Below, in pieces: positions 35,020 to 42,443 of a stretch of 64,000 nucleotides of DNA. The position numbers were made by a program, and so were the translations under genes. A model generated the notes under the pieces. The model saw only the letters and a list, made by a program, of their open reading frames with translations, did not search any database and was not told the DNA's origin. The stretch is from contig NZ_JACNMQ010000003.1 in assembly GCF_020622265.1 (NCBI RefSeq), positions 1 to 64,000 on the forward strand, in the 5' to 3' direction. How positions within the stretch are numbered: the first letter of the stretch is position 1; each line of letters opens with the position of its first letter. Source of the stretch: Halomonas sp. M20. GTDB taxonomy: Bacteria > Pseudomonadota > Gammaproteobacteria > Pseudomonadales > Halomonadaceae.

Positions 35020-36058
35020 TTAGCTTAACAAGGAGAGAGTATGCCAATCGAATTAAATGAGACGTTAGTGATAGGAATTTCCGCTACCGCGCTTTTTGAT
35101 TTATCTGAAGCCGACAGAGTATTTAAAGAAAAATATAAATCAGATCCCGATACAGCAATTGATGAGTATCGTAAGTATATGCTCGAAAAAGAGAATGACG
35201 AGCTTTCCGATGGCACGGGAATGCCGCTTATTAGATCATTGTTAAACTTAAATAGCCACCAACAAGAAAGCGAAAAAAACCCGATAGTTGAGGTAGTGGT
35301 TATTTCGCGAAATAGCCCTGAAACTGGCTTCAGAGTGCTTAAAGAGATTCGACGCAGAAGTTTGCCTATAACTCGCTCTGCATTTACTGCAGGAGAAAAA
35401 AGCTCAAGTTATCTTGACGCTTTTTATGTGGATTTGTTTTTAACTACAAGTGAAGATGACGCGCAGAAAGTGATAGATAGCGGAGTTTGTGCTGCTGCAC
35501 TTGTAAAAGAACCACCGAAAAACAGCGAAAAATTAGATGAAAACCAAGTAAGATTTGCATTCGACGCAGACGCAGTCCTCTTCAGTGAAGCTAGCGAAAT
35601 TGTTAACCAAACAGAAGGCTTAGAAACTTTTTGGAATACTGAAGATGAGGCGCAAGATGTGCCCCTTCAAGAAGGACCATATGCTAACTTGTTGAAAAAG
35701 TTGTCTAAGGTTCAAGAGAGATTGCCTGGCCGCATAGAATACTCACCTGTTAAACTAGCAATTATGACGGCTAGGAATAGTCCAGCTGAAATGAGAGTAA
35801 TAAAAACTTTAAGAGCTTGGGATGTATATGTCGATCAGGCTTTTTTTCTAGGTGGCTTGCAAAAAAGTAGGTTTTTGAAAGCGTTCAAGCCACATATTTT
35901 CTTCGATGATCAAGACTCTCATCTTGACCCTGCTGCAGGAGACGTCCCTAGCGCGAAAGTTTTATATCCAAGTAACTCTCCTTTGAATGATCTTATTGCA
36001 AAGCGGAAAGCTAACAATTCAATGCAGCCGACCACTGACGCGACGGCTAATTGAGGCG
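35020..36058 (+). mobile_element. Single integron gene cassette (5'-nucleotidase cassette), no integrase in window
   Basis: Bounds are the G/TT recombination points: GTTAGCT at 35019-35025 on the left and GTTATAG at 36058-36064 on the right. The left-end heptamer GTTAGCT is the exact reverse complement of AGCTAAC (36009-36015), the first core of the attC site at the 3' end, as expected when a circularised cassette was opened at attC. The cassette carries one tightly packed AT-rich gene. The right flank TTATAG differs from TTAGCT because it would belong to the target. The inferred empty site is ...AATACCTG/TTATAGCG.... This is a single integrase-less cassette. Confidence 0.8.
35041..36054 (+). 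CDS. Cytosolic-type 5'-nucleotidase (NT5C1-like family), cassette-borne
   Basis: 337 aa. N-terminal VIGISATALFDLSEADRVF, central VRFAFDADAVLFSEASEIV and C-terminal MTARNSPAEMRVIKTLRAW plus KPHIFFDDQDSHL match the family of eukaryotic cytosolic 5'-nucleotidase I (PF06189), which dephosphorylates nucleoside monophosphates such as AMP or IMP. DADAVLF and FFDDQ hold the HAD-type Asp residues. AAGGAGAGAG precedes the ATG. Codon use is AT-rich, unlike all neighbours, which indicates transfer. The last codons (NNSMQPTTDATAN) are read through the attC site. Chromosomal location within a purine-degradation island may be chance or selected. Confidence 0.8.
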   Translation: MPIELNETLVIGISATALFDLSEADRVFKEKYKSDPDTAIDEYRKYMLEKENDELSDGTGMPLIRSLLNLNSHQQESEKNPIVEVVVISRNSPETGFRVLKEIRRRSLPITRSAFTAGEKSSSYLDAFYVDLFLTTSEDDAQKVIDSGVCAAALVKEPPKNSEKLDENQVRFAFDADAVLFSEASEIVNQTEGLETFWNTEDEAQDVPLQEGPYANLLKKLSKVQERLPGRIEYSPVKLAIMTARNSPAEMRVIKTLRAWDVYVDQAFFLGGLQKSRFLKAFKPHIFFDDQDSHLDPAAGDVPSAKVLYPSNSPLNDLIAKRKANNSMQPTTDATAN

Positions 36059-36064
36059 TTATAG
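36009..36064 (+). repeat. attC recombination site (56 bp)
   Basis: Order: AGCTAAC (R''), AATTCA, then TCAATGCAGCCG (36019-36030), a variable centre, CGGCTAATTGA (36044-36054), GGCG and GTTATAG. The inner arms pair with an unpaired base, as in folded attC hairpins, and the whole resembles Xanthomonas/Pseudomonas-type attC sites. The final core is degenerate because it includes chromosomal target bases. Confidence 0.78.
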
Positions 36065-36079
36065 CGAAAAAACCGATTC

Positions 36080-36140
36080 GTGGCATCCGGTACCATCCGT
36101 GCCAAAGTTGACGAAGACACGAACGAGAAGGCTTCGCCAC
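36080..36140 (+). pseudogene. Possible 5' remnant of a RelB/DinJ-type antitoxin gene
   Basis: From a GTG the frame reads ASGTIRAKVDEDTNEKAS, similar to the N-terminus of RelB/DinJ antitoxins (pattern TVRARVDED.KEKA). After that the frame gives no antitoxin-like sequence, and no toxin gene follows. There is no ribosome site. It lies 15 bases past the attC site, so it may be part of the target region. Short match, so weak evidence. Confidence 0.35.
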
Positions 36141-36196
36141 TGCAACGTAAACGGATTAGCGCTTACGCAGCAACCGCCAAGACCCCCCATGACCAA

Positions 36197-36940
36197 TTAA
36201 GGCGAGAAGATATGATGCAGATCCGGCGCTTCGTTCTCCTCCTCGACGATGGAAAGCGAGGCTTCGATCGCCTTTAGATGGCGCCCCATGAAGGCCGTGG
36301 CGCGTTCCCCCTTGCCTGCCTCAAGAACGTCGATCAGTTCGTCGTGATCATGGGATTCGCACCCCAGATGGCCAGACGTGCCGTAAACGGCGAGGATCAA
36401 CGAGGAGCGTGAGCATAGGTGCCCGATAAACTCGGCGATTACCGTATTGCCGGAAAGTCGTGCCAGCCGAGTGTGAAATTCTGCCGAAAGTTTGATGGCG
36501 ACACTTTGCTCGCCGCTTTTTAACGCCTTGCGCTCCCGAGCGGCGAGTTCCCGCAGGACGCGGGCATCGGCGCTCGTCATGTGCCGGGCAACGTCCGCCA
36601 TGATGCCGCATTCCACCAATTGGCGCGTGGCGAACACGTCCCGGGCTTCTTCCGCAGTGGGGCGCGTGACACTGGCGCCGCGTCTCGGGGTCAGCGTCAC
36701 CAGATGCTCAAGAGCCAAGCGTTGCAGTATCTTGCGTATACCGGTACGGCTGACGCCGAACACATCGGCCAGAGCATCTTCCCGCAGGCGGGCACCGGGG
36801 CGCAGCCGGTGCTCGATGATGGCGTCACTGATGGTGTGGTAGATGGCATCGTGGCGCTCGGCGCCGTCACCATCCTTGCCCTTCTTGCGTCCACCGGCTC
36901 TGGCAGGTTTATGCTCGTGCATTACCTCCTGCTGGCTCAT
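36197..36940 (-). CDS. GntR-family regulator (FCD type), likely purine-catabolism regulator
   Basis: 247 aa. Basic N-terminus (residues about 10-30), winged helix (about 35-100, with LRPGARLREDALADVFGVSR and GIRKILQRLALEHLV), then an all-helical FCD ligand domain (about 110-235) whose His residues in AEFHTRLARLSGN and SHDHDELIDVLEAG should bind a metal. GAGGAA precedes the ATG at 36940. It is downstream of uraH and puuD on the same strand, and a GTATAC palindrome lies 35 bases upstream. Regulation of urate/allantoin genes is inferred from the three GTATAC sites. Confidence 0.87.
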   Translation of the reverse strand: MSQQEVMHEHKPARAGGRKKGKDGDGAERHDAIYHTISDAIIEHRLRPGARLREDALADVFGVSRTGIRKILQRLALEHLVTLTPRRGASVTRPTAEEARDVFATRQLVECGIMADVARHMTSADARVLRELAARERKALKSGEQSVAIKLSAEFHTRLARLSGNTVIAEFIGHLCSRSSLILAVYGTSGHLGCESHDHDELIDVLEAGKGERATAFMGRHLKAIEASLSIVEEENEAPDLHHIFSP

Positions 36941-36974
36941 GGTTCTTCCTCGTTTGAGCAATCCCTGAACACCC

Positions 36975-36985
36975 ATTGTATACGC
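36975..36985. promoter_or_regulatory. GTATAC-type operator upstream of the GntR gene
   Basis: ATTGTATACGC shares the TTGTATAC core with the sites upstream of puuE and uraD. Its position 35 bases before the regulator start suggests autoregulation. Confidence 0.5.
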
Positions 36986-37035
36986 TTTGATGGATGCCGG
37001 CAGTCGCTCGCCTCTTGGCTATCGATGGCGGCTAT

Positions 37036-38286
37036 TTATAACGGCTCCGGCTCCCAGGCAGCGATCGTGGCGCGCTCTTCGTCGGTGATCTTGGTGATAT
37101 TGCCCAGCGGCATGTAACCGCTCGCCACGACCTGCTTGACCATCTGCGCCTGTATCGTCGTGTGTCGCTCGCTATCCAATATGATGCCTGCCGGGGCCGC
37201 AGCAAAGCCTGCATGCGAGGGGTTCTTGGCGTGACACTGGACACAGCGGTCGGTCATGATGCTTTGAACCTGTGCAATATCGACATCCCCATTCGCAGAC
37301 GACATTGCGGCGCTGCCGTTCGTCTCGATGTTGGCACTTGCCGATGCTTCAGGCGGACTGCTGGGTGCAGCCACCCAAACCGCGACCAGGATCAGAGCCA
37401 CGCCGGCAGCGGGATAGGCGGGGCGGATATTGCCTTGATGCATGAGCACGAAGAACTGGCGAATCAGCGCACCGGCAAAGATGAACAGCGCCATGATGAC
37501 CCAGGAGTAGGCATGGGTATACATGAACGAGTAGTGGTTGCTGAGCATCAACAAGACCACCGGCAGGGTGAAGTAGGTGTTATGCACCGAACGCTGCTTG
37601 CCGCGCTTGCCATCGATGGGATTGGGAGTCTCGCCGGCCTTCATGGCCTTGACCATGCGCCGCTGGCCGGGAATGATCCAGAAGAACACGTTGGCGGACA
37701 TGGCGGTGGCCATTACCGCACCAGTCAACAGGAACGCCGCACGCCCAGCGAAGAGGTGTACGCTGATATAGGACACCACGACCATCATCACCGCCACCGC
37801 GATGCTCAATACGCCGTCGCGCTCCATGTTGGGGCTGATGCGCTTGCATAGCTCGTTGTAGATGACCCAGCCCAACAGCAAGAACAGCACCGCCGCCACA
37901 TTGGCTTGCCAGCCGGTCATGTTGGCAGCCCACTCCCAACTACTGGACGGATTGATCAGATAGATGCTGGGGCTTGCCAGATACAGGAGCGCGAACAACG
38001 CGAAACCCGAAAGCCAGGTGGTGTAGGCCTTCCAGAACGACCAGTGCAGATCGTCCGGCAGTTTCGCCGGTGCGGTGGCGTACTTCTGGTTATGGTAGAA
38101 GCCTCCCCCATGCACGGCCCACATTTCTCCGAATACGCCTTTCTGCTTGTCTTCCGCCGCCCGAGGCGACTTCAGGCCGTTGTCCAGCATGACAAAATAG
38201 ATGGATTCGCCGATCCAGGCGACGGCGGCGATGACATGTAGCCAACGCAGCAGCATGTTCCCGAATTCCAGTAGATAGGCTTCCAT
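37036..38286 (-). CDS. puuD: Membrane urate hydroxylase with C-terminal cytochrome c domain
   Basis: 416 aa. Eight or so membrane helices (residues about 10-310) start with MLLRWLHVIAAVAWIGES and include FVMLDNGL and GGGFYHNQKY, typical of PuuD (DUF989). A cytochrome c domain follows (about 335-416) with heme motif CVQCH and axial Met in ASGYMPLGN. It oxidises urate to 5-hydroxyisourate and passes electrons to the respiratory chain rather than making H2O2. GAGAG precedes the ATG. It follows uraH by 57 bases. Confidence 0.93.
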   Translation of the reverse strand: MEAYLLEFGNMLLRWLHVIAAVAWIGESIYFVMLDNGLKSPRAAEDKQKGVFGEMWAVHGGGFYHNQKYATAPAKLPDDLHWSFWKAYTTWLSGFALFALLYLASPSIYLINPSSSWEWAANMTGWQANVAAVLFLLLGWVIYNELCKRISPNMERDGVLSIAVAVMMVVVSYISVHLFAGRAAFLLTGAVMATAMSANVFFWIIPGQRRMVKAMKAGETPNPIDGKRGKQRSVHNTYFTLPVVLLMLSNHYSFMYTHAYSWVIMALFIFAGALIRQFFVLMHQGNIRPAYPAAGVALILVAVWVAAPSSPPEASASANIETNGSAAMSSANGDVDIAQVQSIMTDRCVQCHAKNPSHAGFAAAPAGIILDSERHTTIQAQMVKQVVASGYMPLGNITKITDEERATIAAWEPEPL

Positions 38287-38343
38287 GGGTGAACTCTCAT
38301 CGTATGTGGTTGTTATCGTTCGATCTGGGGAGGGTTGGCGCCA

Positions 38344-38697
38344 TCAGCTACCGCGGTAGGTCGAATAGCTGTAGGGCGATAACAGTAGCGGCACGTGATA
38401 ATGCTCATCGGGATTGGCAACACCGAAGCGCAACGGGATACGATCGAGAAAGCGCGGTTCGTCACCGGCTACCTGCTGGCTAGCCAGGTACTCGCCGGCA
38501 TGGAACAAAAGCTCGTATTCTCCGGCGACGAGATCCGCGCCTTCGAGAATCGGCGCATCGCAGCGGCCGTCGTCATTGGTGGTGACTTCGCCCAATCGGG
38601 TACGCGAGTCACCTTCGAGGCGGAATATCTCGATCTTCAAACCGTTGCCTGGGCGTCCTAGGGCGGTGTCCAGCACGTGTGTCGTCAAGCGTCCCAT
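38344..38697 (-). CDS. uraH: 5-hydroxyisourate hydrolase
   Basis: 117 aa, transthyretin-like fold. N-terminal [16 protein letters not shown] with the catalytic His, and the C-terminal family signature YRGS at the very end. It hydrolyses 5-hydroxyisourate, the PuuD product, to OHCU. AGGAG lies before the ATG. There is no signal peptide, so it is cytoplasmic. It is divergent from uraD, which performs the next step. Confidence 0.96.
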   Translation of the reverse strand: MGRLTTHVLDTALGRPGNGLKIEIFRLEGDSRTRLGEVTTNDDGRCDAPILEGADLVAGEYELLFHAGEYLASQQVAGDEPRFLDRIPLRFGVANPDEHYHVPLLLSPYSYSTYRGS

Positions 38698-38804
38698 AGA
38701 GTCGTGCTCCTGAAGCTGGGCTGAGAATGAAAAGAGCAGTAGGATAGACTTTCTACTCGTTGAATACAGTTTTAGCGCTTAAATAAATACATTTCAAAGT
38801 TTTT

Positions 38805-38814
38805 TTGTATACAC
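38805..38814. promoter_or_regulatory. GTATAC-type operator between uraH and uraD
   Basis: TTGTATACAC contains the palindrome TGTATACA. It lies in the divergent uraH/uraD promoter region, 78 bases upstream of uraD. A weaker relative, TTGAATACAG, lies at 38759-38768. Confidence 0.6.
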
Positions 38815-38891
38815 TTTTATTCTACTTTGTCTTACAACAACATAGTGCCGTCTTATTTTCCATGATTCGTCATGACAAGAGGAACCATTCC

Positions 38892-39419
38892 ATGACCACT
38901 GCACACCTCTCGCCTCGCCCTAGCACCCTGGATCGGGATACCTTCGTCGCCCAGTATGGCGATATCTATGAGCACTCTGCCTGGGTCGCCGAACAGACCT
39001 GGGACAAAGGCCTTGATGAAAAACAGGACACCCCCCAGGGGCTTGCCGAGGCCATGAGCAAGATTCTTGCCGGTGCCTCGGCCGAGCGCCAGCTGGAGGT
39101 GATTCGCGCCCACCCGGATCTCGCGGGAAAAGCCGCCGAGAGCGGCGAGCTGACCGCCGATTCGACCCGGGAACAAGCCGGTGCCGGGCTCGATCAGTGC
39201 TCCCCGGAGGAGTTCGAGCGTTTTCATCGCTACAACGAAGCCTACAAATCGCGCTTTGGTTTTCCCTTTATCATGGCGGTCAAGGGCAGCGATCGGCATA
39301 AGATTCTTGCCGCTTTCGAAACACGCCTTGAGCACTCTCCGGAGGAGGAGCGGCGTACCGCCATCGAGCAGATCAACCAGATCGCCCACTTTCGCCTGGA
39401 GGGTCGTACCACTGGTTAG
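38892..39419 (+). CDS. uraD: OHCU decarboxylase
   Basis: 175 aa. It converts 2-oxo-4-hydroxy-4-carboxy-5-ureidoimidazoline to (S)-allantoin. The motif RAHPDLAGKAA (catalytic His near residue 77) and FGFPFIMAVKG are diagnostic. The ATG at 38892 follows AGAGGAACC; an in-frame ATG ten codons upstream is possible but lacks a ribosome site. It is divergent from uraH-puuD, and a GTATAC operator lies between. Confidence 0.94.
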   Translation: MTTAHLSPRPSTLDRDTFVAQYGDIYEHSAWVAEQTWDKGLDEKQDTPQGLAEAMSKILAGASAERQLEVIRAHPDLAGKAAESGELTADSTREQAGAGLDQCSPEEFERFHRYNEAYKSRFGFPFIMAVKGSDRHKILAAFETRLEHSPEEERRTAIEQINQIAHFRLEGRTTG

Positions 39420-39451
39420 TTTTCGATGATTGAATGATCAAGAAAACACAA

Positions 39452-39466
39452 TGGAAACCCTTTCCA
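39452..39466. promoter_or_regulatory. Palindromic site upstream of the IclR gene
   Basis: TGGAAACCCTTTCCA shares the TGGAAA-N3-TTTCCA core with the large palindrome upstream of gcl. It lies 71 bases upstream of the IclR gene start, which suggests autoregulation. Confidence 0.6.
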
Positions 39467-39536
39467 AAGTGGCGGACAGCCATGATGGGGACGTGTATGC
39501 TTGGACGTCATGGAACTCGCGGTGAGGAGAGCGAGC

Positions 39537-40382
39537 GTGACAGAAAGCAAGCGCAAGCCGGTGGGGCGGCCTGCCGGGTCCACCAATAAAGGTGGCGGTG
39601 GCCATAGCCAATCGCTGGTACGTGGATTGACGATTCTCGAGGGATTGGCAGCCACGCCCTCAGGATTGGGCCTTTCCGATATTGCTCAAATCGTGGGTCT
39701 GGCCCCCTCCACGACCCATCGGCTACTCCAGGCATTGTACAAGCAAGGGTTCATTACCCAGGACGCCGATCTAGGTTTATGGAAGATCGGCGTCAAGACG
39801 TTTCAGATCGGCAATACCTTTCTCGAAGCGCGGGACTACGTCGCCACGGCGCGCCCATTTCTGCGCCAATTGACCCAGGAAAGTGGTGAAACCGCCAATA
39901 TGGGCATTCGCGACGAGGGCATGGCAGTGTTTCTTGCCCAGAGCGAATCGCCCCAGATGATGCGCATGATCACCCGGCTGGGTTCTCGCGCCCCGCTACA
40001 CGCCTCGGGTGTCGGCAAGGCGCTGCTTGCCTGGCTGCCCGAACGCGAGATCGAACGCATTCTGCAGACCCGGGGCCTTAACCGGGTGACTGAGAACACC
40101 CTGGATACGCCTACCCGCTTGCATCAGGGCCTGGCGGAAATTCGCCGCCAAGGCTATGCCTGCGACCGCCAGGAGCATGCGATCGGGCTCAATTGCGTGG
40201 CTGCATCGATTCACGACGAGCATGGCGCGCCCCTGGCAGCCATTTCAGTCTCGGGGCCGGTGGCGCGCATTCCCGAATCGCGTCTTGTGGAGCTTGGCGG
40301 GCTGGTAGGCCGTGCCGCCCGGGAAATCACGCTACGGATCGGCGGTCGAGTGCCGCAGCTGGAAGAACCCGCCCGGGCCTGA
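39537..40382 (+). CDS. IclR-family repressor, probably AllR-like regulator of glyoxylate/allantoin genes
   Basis: 281 aa. Helix-turn-helix in LGLSDIAQIVGLAPSTTHRL (about residues 43-62), then an IclR effector domain (about 95-270) with LHASGVGKALLAWLPE and GLNCVAASIHDEHG. The GTG at 39537 is chosen because GGTGAGGAG lies 7 bases upstream; an in-frame ATG 9 codons earlier has no ribosome site. In E. coli AllR senses glyoxylate and controls gcl and allantoin genes. The shared operator upstream of gcl and of this gene supports the same role here, but this is inferred. Confidence 0.87.
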   Translation: MTESKRKPVGRPAGSTNKGGGGHSQSLVRGLTILEGLAATPSGLGLSDIAQIVGLAPSTTHRLLQALYKQGFITQDADLGLWKIGVKTFQIGNTFLEARDYVATARPFLRQLTQESGETANMGIRDEGMAVFLAQSESPQMMRMITRLGSRAPLHASGVGKALLAWLPEREIERILQTRGLNRVTENTLDTPTRLHQGLAEIRRQGYACDRQEHAIGLNCVAASIHDEHGAPLAAISVSGPVARIPESRLVELGGLVGRAAREITLRIGGRVPQLEEPARA

Positions 40383-40413
40383 CGTCGTTCCATGAAAGCA
40401 GAAAACACGCAAG

Positions 40414-40857
40414 CTATTCCGTCAGCCGGGCAGCGTCCCGGGCAATTATGTCGCCGCTAGGGCAGAATTTACGGCACGCAGTGGTACTCGCTTCACTGCG
40501 CAAGGTTTGCCAGCAGCGACCAGGCTTGGTGCAGCCCCTACAGGTCTTGACGAGTGCCGCCAGGGTTTCGGGCCGAGTGTCATAATTTCCCGGTGTCAGT
40601 CCAAAGCGCCCGAGCATGGCAGGCAGCAATGTTCCGGCCGCATCGAAGCTAGGCAACTCACCCTGATCCAGAATGGTTTCGACAGCACACTCGAAATTGG
40701 CGTTCAGCGGCGCCTTGAGATCGCTGATCAGCTCATTGAGCATTACCGGTTCCAGCACCGCCATCTGATGCACGATGCCGGGCCCCTGCACATGCTCCGT
40801 GAAACTCTTACCGCCTTGTAAGACAGATTCTGATGATAGATGCCCCCGAGTGGTCAT
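40414..40857 (-). CDS. Cysteine-rich hypothetical protein, DUF6455-like
   Basis: 147 aa. The C-terminal third carries a Cys pattern CRGCTKPGRCWQTL, ACRKFCPSGDII, like small DUF6455 proteins. Six to seven cysteines could bind metal or an iron-sulfur cluster. The N-terminal half has no recognised domain. CAGGAGGT gives a strong ribosome site. It is convergent with the IclR gene with a 31-base gap and shows no operon partner. Function unknown. Confidence 0.6.
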   Translation of the reverse strand: MTTRGHLSSESVLQGGKSFTEHVQGPGIVHQMAVLEPVMLNELISDLKAPLNANFECAVETILDQGELPSFDAAGTLLPAMLGRFGLTPGNYDTRPETLAALVKTCRGCTKPGRCWQTLRSEASTTACRKFCPSGDIIARDAARLTE

Positions 40858-40930
40858 GACATACCTCCTGTTGTTGTTCAGAAGTATCGATGACCTGACG
40901 GATTACTCATTGACTCGTATCAATGTAATG

Positions 40931-42232
40931 TCAATTGTTCGCATTAAAGCGCACTTCTCCGCCTATTAGCGTTAATACACAGCGCCCATTCAACGGCTGA
41001 TTCAATAGCGGCGTATTGAGTCCCGCGGAGTGGAGCGTGGTTTCATCCGGCGTCCAGCGACGCGCCAGATCGAAGACGGCCAACTCGGCCAGCGCACCCG
41101 GTCCAAGCGCTTCCGATTTCAGCCCCAGTACCCGCGTCGGACCGGCACTCAGGCAGTTTACTAGCGTTGTCGCATCGAAAATCTCTTCCTCGACCAGCGC
41201 CCACCCCATGGCCCAGGTGGTCTCCAGGGTGCTCATGCCCGGCTCCGAGGCCGCAAAAGGGGCCATCTTGGCCGCCTGTTCGTGGGGTAGATGGCCGCTG
41301 ACGATGGCATCGATCACACCCCGCGTTACGCCGTCGCGCAGGGCATCACGATCCGCCAAGGTGCGCAGCGGTGGTTGCAGATGAAACAGCGTATCGAAGC
41401 CCTCCAGCGCCGCATCGCTCCAATGCAGATGCGCCATGGACACATCGCAGGTCACCGGCAGTCCACGCTGCTTGGCCTCTTCGATCAACGCGACGCTTCG
41501 CGCACAGGAAAGATGGGCCGCATGGGCGCGCACGCCGGTTTGCTCGATCAGCAGCAACCACTGGGCCAACGCCGTGGTTTCGGCGGTGGCGGGAACACCG
41601 GGCAACCCCAGGCGCGAGGCCACACTGCCCTCGTGGGCGCATCCACCCGCCGCCAGCGCCGCGTCCTCAGGGTGAAAGATCACCGGGATGTCGAAGGTCG
41701 CGGCATATTCAAGGCACCGGCGCAGCACTCGCGTATCCGCCAGCGGTCGGCGTAAATTGGTCAAAGCCACGCAACCCGCGCTCTTGAGCCCCGCCATGTT
41801 GGCCAGTAACTGGCCTTCCAACCCTTGGGTCAGCGCCCCCAACGGTATTAGACGTACCCCATCGACCTCGTCGGCACGATCGCACAGGGTGCGCACATGG
41901 GCGGCACTGTCGAGTATCGGGCTGGTGTCCGGGCGTGGTGCGATGCGGGTGTAGCCACCTGCTAAAGCCGCAGCGGATTCGCTCTCGAGGCTACCTTTGT
42001 AGCGCGGGCCCGGCTCGCGCAGATGAGCGCCAATATCGACAAGCCCTGGGGTGATGATGCAGCCACTGACATCGTGGCGTGACAGCTTCGCTGCATCCGA
42101 GTGGTCAGGCGCGGCGATCCGTCCTTCCAAGATGGCCAGATCGGCCCGCGCATCCAGGCCGCGTAAAGGATCGATCAAACGAGCACCGGTAAGAATAAAG
42201 GAGGCAGGGGCAGCGGGACTATCGGCACTCAT
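40931..42232 (-). CDS. Inactive dihydroorotase homologue (PyrC'/PyrX)
   Basis: 433 aa, amidohydrolase fold. The usual metal motif D-x-H-x-H reads DIGAH (D66, G68, H70), so the first His is Gly, and the catalytic-Asp region, normally DHAPH, reads SGHLPHE. It is therefore probably a structural partner of aspartate transcarbamoylase, as the PyrC' subunit of Pseudomonas, where it is required for assembly. There it follows pyrB; here pyrB ends 3.2 kb away at 45478 with four genes' worth of other DNA between. An active dihydroorotase must be encoded elsewhere. Confidence 0.87.
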   Translation of the reverse strand: MSADSPAAPASFILTGARLIDPLRGLDARADLAILEGRIAAPDHSDAAKLSRHDVSGCIITPGLVDIGAHLREPGPRYKGSLESESAAALAGGYTRIAPRPDTSPILDSAAHVRTLCDRADEVDGVRLIPLGALTQGLEGQLLANMAGLKSAGCVALTNLRRPLADTRVLRRCLEYAATFDIPVIFHPEDAALAAGGCAHEGSVASRLGLPGVPATAETTALAQWLLLIEQTGVRAHAAHLSCARSVALIEEAKQRGLPVTCDVSMAHLHWSDAALEGFDTLFHLQPPLRTLADRDALRDGVTRGVIDAIVSGHLPHEQAAKMAPFAASEPGMSTLETTWAMGWALVEEEIFDATTLVNCLSAGPTRVLGLKSEALGPGALAELAVFDLARRWTPDETTLHSAGLNTPLLNQPLNGRCVLTLIGGEVRFNANN

Positions 42233-42443
42233 GGCGGCTCTCTATCGGCGGTGACTGGGTTATTCGGCTTCACTTTCGCGAGGCCGGCCACAGTATAGCG
42301 CAGCTATCTTGTCATGAATCCGTGGCTATCCTTGCATCAAGATGATCAAGCAATAGGGATAACCTCTGCAAACTTTCGTTACCGGAAGTACACAGAGACT
42401 TTCTATTAGCATGCTACTTTTAAAAAGGGAGGAGAGAAATTCC

